64,000 bases of DNA, from assembly GCA_029215795.1 (NCBI GenBank), contig JARDYH010000002.1, positions 57,513,001 to 57,577,000 on the forward strand. The letters run 5' to 3'. The translations under genes and the position numbers were made by a program. The notes below the pieces were generated by a model. It was not told the DNA's origin. It was given only the letters and a program-made list of their open reading frames with translations, and searched no databases. Below are positions 57,800 through 64,000 of the stretch, one piece after another (position 1 is the stretch's first letter; each line of letters starts with the position of its first letter). This DNA is from Anniella stebbinsi (Eukaryota; Chordata; Lepidosauria; Squamata; Anniellidae).

Positions 57800-58559
57800 C
57801 TGAAAATTCAGTCATGCTCCACCAAGGGTTCAGCGTGTGAATTCGTATTTGATTAAACTAAAGGTTTCTCGTAGAACTACAAAATTTGCTAACTTGTGCA
57901 ACATGGAAATCTGTGAGAATTGACTGTACATTTTCACTAATTGAGATGTTAATAGTAGTGGAAAAGGTTTACATGTTTTGCCAGAACTCCAGCATTATTT
58001 CTCAGCTTATTGTTTAGTATGAGAATGTTTTTTGCCAGTACTTCTGTATTTGTCTATCACCTTCCTTTTACTGCAGTATTGAACAATTTTTTAAAATGAC
58101 CATTATGTGGTCAAGATCTCAATTTTCTTACTGGTGAGTTCATAATTGGCAACTCCTAATATCTTGCCTCAAAATTCTTGTTGCCTATATTGATTCTTAT
58201 AATTTGAGTAATCTAGCATTCAGAAAACGTTAAGAGCTCAAATCCACTTTAAATTATTTATTTGCTACAATTGCTTGCAAAGCTAACGTATTTACTCTTC
58301 TGAATGCTTTTCTTGGGTTTATCTTTGGTCAGCAATAAACATTCATTTTGCAAGACAGCTAAAATACATAAATTCAGTAACTCCTCACTAAAAACATAGC
58401 ATCCAACTTTGGTTAATCTGAAAACTTTTATTTTACTGCAGTTACTTTCTACTTTCTAAGGTGATCTAAAAATTCATTACTTTTTAGATACTTTATTGAT
58501 GCTGATTTATATGGATAGATGCTAATTGAGAAATAATTAATATCATTTAAATCGGGGAA

Positions 58560-58890
58560 AACATTGTAGAGTGAGGGCTGAATTGGCCTCCCTGGAACTC
58601 TCTGGAGGCTGCAACCCTCCCCCACTGCAGCCACTGCTGCAATTGGAAATGGCCACACAGCTGCATTCCCAGAAGGTACCAACACTGTGCACCTTGTTTC
58701 CCAGCAGAATCATGCTTGCCCTAGCCTGTTTGGTGGGCTTGGGGAAGTGTGGTTCTGATAGGAAACAAGGCATGCACTAACCACGTCTTGTTTCCCAGCA
58801 GAATTGCTGGGAATCCAATGACAGAGCTGCAGTATGGCCATGCCACGAAGACAGGAGACCCAGTGGGGGTCACAAATTGCGCCTGGATGG
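58560..58890. repeat. Moderately GC-rich segment with cttgtttcccagcagaat duplicated
   Basis: cttgtttcccagcagaat occurs at 58697-58714 and again at 58787-58804, about 90 bp apart. The intervening part contains ggaaacaaggcatgcac, partly inverted. It is followed by the interspersed repeat at 58890-59040. Nothing coding was recognised. Confidence 0.5.
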
Positions 58891-59040
58891 TTGCATGAGG
58901 TTTGCAATTTCAAAACCTGTACTGTCTTTTCTTATGGTCCTTTATGTTTAAACCAGGACTGTCCTATTTGTCTTCAAATAGAGGATGGATCAGATAGAGG
59001 ACTGTCCTATGTAAAGTATGATGCATGGCTACCAATGGTC
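58890..59040. repeat. Unclassified interspersed repeat, copy 3
   Basis: tcttttcttatggtcctttatg, ttcaaatagaggatgg and gtaaagtatgatgcatggct match the family at 32165-32380 and 34770-34945. A related end, gtaaagtaggatacatggcc, also lies at 35275-35294. Confidence 0.5.
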
Positions 59041-61430
59041 TGAATTTTATAAAACATTCATTATAGCATGCATGGTTGCTGTATATTTATGCTTAATATA
59101 CACATCAGAAAGTTGATCATAGGTTAGCCCCTGTCAAGCCAACATCAACTGTAGCAAGATTGCTTCAAGTATTTCTTGGTAGTATCTTTCTACATTTTAC
59201 TCAGCCCTTGTTAACTCATTAAATTTGATAGAATCACAGATAACATGCATCTCATTCTCCTATGAGATGATCTGGCCTTCTTCCAACTTTTGATGAAAAG
59301 GATTTTTTAAAAAAACCTCCCCTCTTTCCTCCCAGAAAAAGTCAGTATCAATGGAGCATATTAACAGTGGAAAGAAAATAATTCACTCATCCATCCACAA
59401 AGGCCAAGACCTCCTACAACATGCTTAGGAGACAGTTCTAAAATATGCAGATTACAAGGACAGACCATCTCCTTTTTATACTTCCCCTTTCAGTCTGTTA
59501 ATGACACTTGAATTTTTGAACAGCAGGAATCCAAATAATCTCTTTTCAATTTGTTACATGACAGGCATTTAGGGAGAAAAAAGGACCCTCAAACAACTGA
59601 GGCCAGTACTACTTTGGTTTCCACCTCCATATTTCTACAGAGATATTTCTTCAGTTGCAAATTATGCAACAGCTTTTAACACTCCCTTTGAGGGTTTTAA
59701 GAACACTACTGACATCAAAATCTATTATACAGTAGTGATTGTTCCATCTTTTCTGTTACAAGACTAGCACTTAATTCTTCTAATAGCAACCAGTCCTTTA
59801 ATCTACACACTAGATTAAGCAAAATTCATTTTTAAAGGTCACCCTGGCTGTCTGTTTAATGTTTCATGACCAAAAAAATACCAATAATAAAATAAAAAAC
59901 TATCAAACTCTTCCAATTACTATGATTTCACTCAGAATGTCTAAAGCAATTTGGATGTACCAGCTTTCAAAGCCAAAATTCCCTGAGTCACTTTAGTGGC
60001 TTACAGCTGTCAGAGAAGTATCCCTTTTTATGCTAATAAGATCTCCACTGAAAAGTTAAAAGAACATCTAGTAATAAAAACAAAACAAAACCCTGACATA
60101 TTATTTGTACATTAAAAAGGTCTGAATCTCCTTAGTAAATCTTCTCAAGTTTCTTGAGTTAGGTTTCATTCCTAAAGGTCAATTCAGACGGTCCTGTATA
60201 TGAATAGAATGGTAAACACAGTTATTTCAGCTCAAGATGACATGAGACCCTTAGAGAAGAAAGTATTCTACAAGTCCAGAGGAAATTTACATTATCCCAA
60301 ACAATAGCAATGGAATGGTTCCAATTGCATTTGTCCTCCTTTTTGTTGGATCATGGCCAATTAATAAATTGCTAACCCACATGACTCAGAGATGTGGCTG
60401 TAACAGTCATGTTTTATTATTCATGTGTTTGCCCCATTCATTTCTACAGAAGGTGTGGGGGAGTATAATTTTAAATTTAAATGTGGCATGTGGGTGAGGG
60501 TAGTTGTGCTTTTCCTCTTTCCCCTCCTCATGTTCCCCTTTCCAGGGACCTTTCTTCTAGCCTGTCTCACTTCTGTCTTGGAGCTGGGCTGGGAAATAGT
60601 GCTATGGGAGTAAAGTGGAAATGGAGGGAGGAGCAGTTTCCATACTCATATACTTCTTTTGACAAGCACGTTGTAGCTTGTAGGGTGGGTATGATCCTTC
60701 CCCCTGTCATGGCGCATGCTAAGTTTAGGCAACATGTCAACCTGCGCTGTAGAGCGGGGACTAACATAAATGGAGATCGTGCATGTGGCACATGCGGGGG
60801 AGCCACCATGATGGTTGCTTCCTTTGCTGCAAACCCAGTCACACTGGTAAACTACATGATGATTTGGAGACCATCATGTAGTTTCATAATTCATGGGTCT
60901 CTTCAGATGCTTATAATGCGAGAATATCCAACATGTGCTTGGGCAGAGGTTCAGGACTGTCACTGTCAATGGAAAAAGCTGGTGAACCAAGCAAAAGAAA
61001 AATAATCAGTCAACTGCACAATGGTATGCTTGAACATAGAATCTCTATCTAGTTTAAGATTATGTGTATATCAGTAATCCAAATAGAAGTTCCAAATATA
61101 TCATCCCCACTGTACTATTCAATTGTATTTCTCTCTAAATAGAGTAAATCAGGCAGTCAATTACTTTCAAGGCATTTATAAAAGCACACATTTCCAGATT
61201 CTAGTTTCAGTGCATTTCATTCTATGCAGACAACCTGCCTTATAGTCTTACGTTTAGTTGAACAAGCCAACAATTTACAACCAAATACAGAGTTCATAAC
61301 TTCTGAAACAAGAACTTACTTACAAAAGCACTTACAGCATGAGCTCAAAGACATGCCAGTAACTCAAGAAATGAAGAACTGACTGATGACACAGCTTATT
61401 CAAATGCACAAGATGACAAAGGATTTAAAA

Positions 61431-61473
61431 TTTTACACATTAAGGGCACAGTTTTACACATTAAGGGCACAGT
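61431..61473. repeat. 21-bp tandem duplication
   Basis: ttttacacattaagggcacag occurs twice in immediate succession, a recent local duplication just before an L2-like tail. Confidence 0.85.
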
Positions 61474-61489
61474 CCTATCCAGATACTAA

Positions 61490-61795
61490 CCCAGGGAAAC
61501 TAGACTGGCTCCCTCCTTGATGTGTTTCCAGAGGCATACAAAAGCTTTCTTATTCCTGCAGGCCTTTGGAGAATAATGTGGGGCCCAGTTATGTTTTAAG
61601 ACTTTTAATTTTTAATTTTAATATGTATTTTAAATGTTGAAATGATATAATATTGAAACCTATTTAATTTATTTTTAACTTTGGTATATCTCTTATTTAT
61701 ATTTTGTAATGCCGCCTTGAGGCACAGCATTGGGCAAAAGGCAGGATATAAATAAAGATAATAATAATAACAACAACAACAATAATAGGCAACCT
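61490..61795 (+). pseudogene. L2-like LINE 3' end
   Basis: Worn coding end (AYKSFLIPAGLWRIMWGP), AT-rich 3' UTR, then the tail box gtaatgccgccttgaggca, gggcaaaaggcaggatataa and AATAAT/CAA triplet runs. 5'-truncated. Confidence 0.8.
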
Positions 61796-63443
61796 TCAAA
61801 CTCGGAGGCTGCGAAGTATCCAATGTAGGGCGGGAGGAGAGCGGAGGCTCCGTACCTCAGTCATCCTGCATTTCTGCTAGACAAATTGCCCTCTAGCAGC
61901 AGCATCTAGGAAGGGGAGGGAAGGAGGCTGGGATGGCCATAGGAAAAAGAGTAATACAGCTGCCATCTCCTCTACAAGGATTTGATAGGACATTACATTA
62001 GCTGCATTGTGCTACTGCTCTCACTAGTGAAATTGGTGAAGATGTACTCTAGTGATAGATGAAAAAAAACAGAGAACTTTTGTGACTCCAATACATGAAT
62101 AAAAATTCAATTTCATTGAATACAAGGCCAAAATGCCACTGGTAAATGAACATTTCACTCCAAATTATCAATAACTTAGTTGAACAGCATAAAGCTCCTG
62201 AGAATAATTACTTTGATAGGAACCCATGCCAATTAAAAGATTCTCCTAAATGAATGTTATAGAAGACCCACTGATTTTTTTAAAAGCAAAATACTAATTT
62301 AATTTAACCACAACTGAGGAATACTAGTTGCAAGCACTGCAGTGCATTTTATGAGATTAACATCAGTAGTACCAATGTGTTGCTCATAAAGTCCAAGCTA
62401 TTAGGTAGTAAGACCACACTGAGATTTTTCATGTACTTTCCTACATAAAAAATAGTATATACATTTATTAAGCTTTTCCTAATTCCAAAACCCAATAAAA
62501 AGAGGCACATAAATGTGCGACTACTTGTAGGGCTATTTAATGCAACGCAAACAGATGGAATGAATAGGAGTTTATATCTCAACTTAAATATTGCTGGCTA
62601 GTTTTCTTGCTGGTTAAACAGAGTTTTCAAGTAGTAAATTCACACTAAGAAAATACCTGGAATATAGCTATGTGTCCCTTAGAGATACAGGACTCTCCAC
62701 AGTCAAGGGGAACATTTGCATAAGTGAGATTGGCACCATATGATGTAAATTAATTCATTTCACAACCCTCTCCACTTGGCTGGGATTCTTTTTATATTTA
62801 CTCACAGGATATGAACCAGAGTTTAGTTCTGACATGTTTTCACATGACACATCTCAGGAAGTCAGTAGTGAAATAATTCAACTGTTACTGTTCCAATTTA
62901 TTTTCATTACTCTGGCATGTAGAGAGAGTGAAAGAGTGAGAATGAGCACACACAATATAAAGTACTGCTCCTGTGATGCCTGGTTAACACACTTAACTAC
63001 TTTGAGTAAAAGAAAAGTCCATACATTTTAGCAAGAATGAACTTTCAATTCATTTATTTTTAGGAAATCTGTGGTTGAAGAAGTGAGGCAAAATAACAGA
63101 GATATTACAAATTTGGTGTAATAACACAAGAGATACGAACTACCGACATGAAGAAAACTACAGGCACCACCTAGATTATCTTGCAAGTTTGAAAAGTTTC
63201 AGTGCCCTCTTCTGTAGCTGAAAACATGCCAGATATTGTTGCCAAACTTATTGGAAAATTTTGGAGTCCAGGTCCGTAAGATATACGAAACAAGCTCTTT
63301 ACTAAAACATAGCAAAGAGCTATGAATTAACCTCCACTACATCCAGTAACAGAGGCAGCATTTTTATGTAGAAATGTGAAGGCCTGGAAAACTCCCCAGA
63401 AAAATCTCATTTTTTTCTGTTTTTTTCTGAAGCCTTTTTTGGT

Positions 63444-63459
63444 CCCCCCCCCCCCCCCC
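63444..63459. repeat. Poly-C run (16 bp)
   Basis: Sixteen uninterrupted C flanked by T-rich and A-rich sequence (ttttttgg / gaaaaattgg) in intron 2. Confidence 0.9.
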
Positions 63460-64000
63460 GAAAAATTGGAAAAATGAAGGAAAAATGGATTATGGAATGT
63501 TCTATTTTAGCTTGATGAATAAAATGTTTAAGACAAGGTGTTCATATATTTACTTCTCCAAATGATTTCTAAAAACTATGTGCAGTATCAGATTATTATA
63601 ATTTCTGTGCACCAAGCAAGTCCTAGGTTGCAAACTGAGACTACAACTCTCAAATGCAAGAGCAAGATGCATTTCCGCCTCTAGCTGGCACTGCCATTGA
63701 AGCAGAGACTGAAACTGATAGTGATAGGTATAGGTATAGCTCAGAAAATGAGTCTGATTAAATTTCATGTGTATTCATTAAAACTTGGTCCCCCCTTTTT
63801 CTCAGTTCTTTTTATGGGGATGGGTGCTTTATGTCTGCTTGACACTGCGGAGGACTAGCGGAGACATAAATAATTTTCTTTGTTACTAAAGTTGATGGTT
63901 TCTTCTGGGTTTTTTAAATAGTTTTTTGCCTTCTCCTCATACACTGGCAAAACCAAAGAGGTTCCTTACAATTCAGGTTTCCTTACAGTTCAGGAGCTTG

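Larger units (their letters stand above)
22802..64000 (-). other. EFNA5: EFNA5 intron 2 (partial, at least 41.2 kb)
   Basis: Everything above exon 3 lies upstream in the gene, and none of the exon 2 peptide (for example the DYLDVFCPHYED or FKRWECNRPHSP blocks) appears on the minus strand. The region is therefore read as intron. 22802-31350 holds almost no recognisable transposon. 28000-31350, 36600-38940, 47150-48600, 53300-54520, 57830-58550 and 59050-61480 also show nothing beyond simple AT-rich sequence. Confidence 0.85.

Noticed and set aside
22802..64000. EFNA5 exon 2 or exon 1 within the window
   Set aside because: I looked for the ephrin core blocks (such as DYLDVFCPHYED and WECNRPHSP) on the minus strand and found none.

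Overview
The window is vertebrate nuclear DNA: AT-rich, intron-dominated and crowded with transposon remains. There is no bacterial, organellar or viral gene layout. The one host gene I can recognise is EFNA5 (ephrin-A5, a GPI-anchored axon-guidance ligand), on the minus strand. Three coding exons can be read: exon 3 (22736-22801), exon 4 (22257-22337) and the coding part of exon 5 (10097-10218). Each has proper splice sites, compatible phases and an almost intact peptide. Exons 1 and 2 are not in the window, so 22802-64000 is read as part of intron 2. The 3' UTR is inferred to run from 10096 down to about 6020, and 1-6019 lies downstream of the gene. The peptide (Ala at the end of exon 3, LLATLLF in the anchor signal) and the repeat set suggest a reptile, most likely a squamate. 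That assignment is an inference.

Layout: 1-6019, downstream flank with a GC-rich 1.5-kb hAT-type element inserted at the tail of an old LINE. 6020-10096, probable EFNA5 3' UTR, almost free of transposons. 10097-10218, last coding exon. 10219-22256, a 12-kb intron with L2-like LINE pieces in both orientations, one nested in another, and two tRNA-derived SINEs. 22257-22801, exon 4, a 398-bp intron and exon 3. 22802-31350, repeat-poor intron. 31351-53300, intron with two solo LTRs, CR1 and L2 fragments, a SINE and several foldback (MITE-like) elements. 54528-57799, a 3.27-kb giant palindrome. 57800-64000, mostly unrecognised intron with one L2 tail.

The most interesting structures are the two elements at 2364-3881 and 54528-57799. 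Both begin TAGGGGTGTGCA, end TGCACATCCCTA, carry dense GGATCGG-type subterminal motifs and are flanked by exact 8-bp target duplications (gtattatt; ctgaaaat), as expected for the hAT superfamily. Their interiors are unrelated. One is an array of GC-rich palindromes, each with splice-donor-like sequences. The other has two nearly identical ~1.48-kb inverted arms built from ~145-bp modules plus a mirrored 5 x 28-bp minisatellite around a ~309-bp unique core. The second lies in EFNA5 intron 2, so the pre-mRNA could fold into a very long hairpin. No transposase gene is visible in either.
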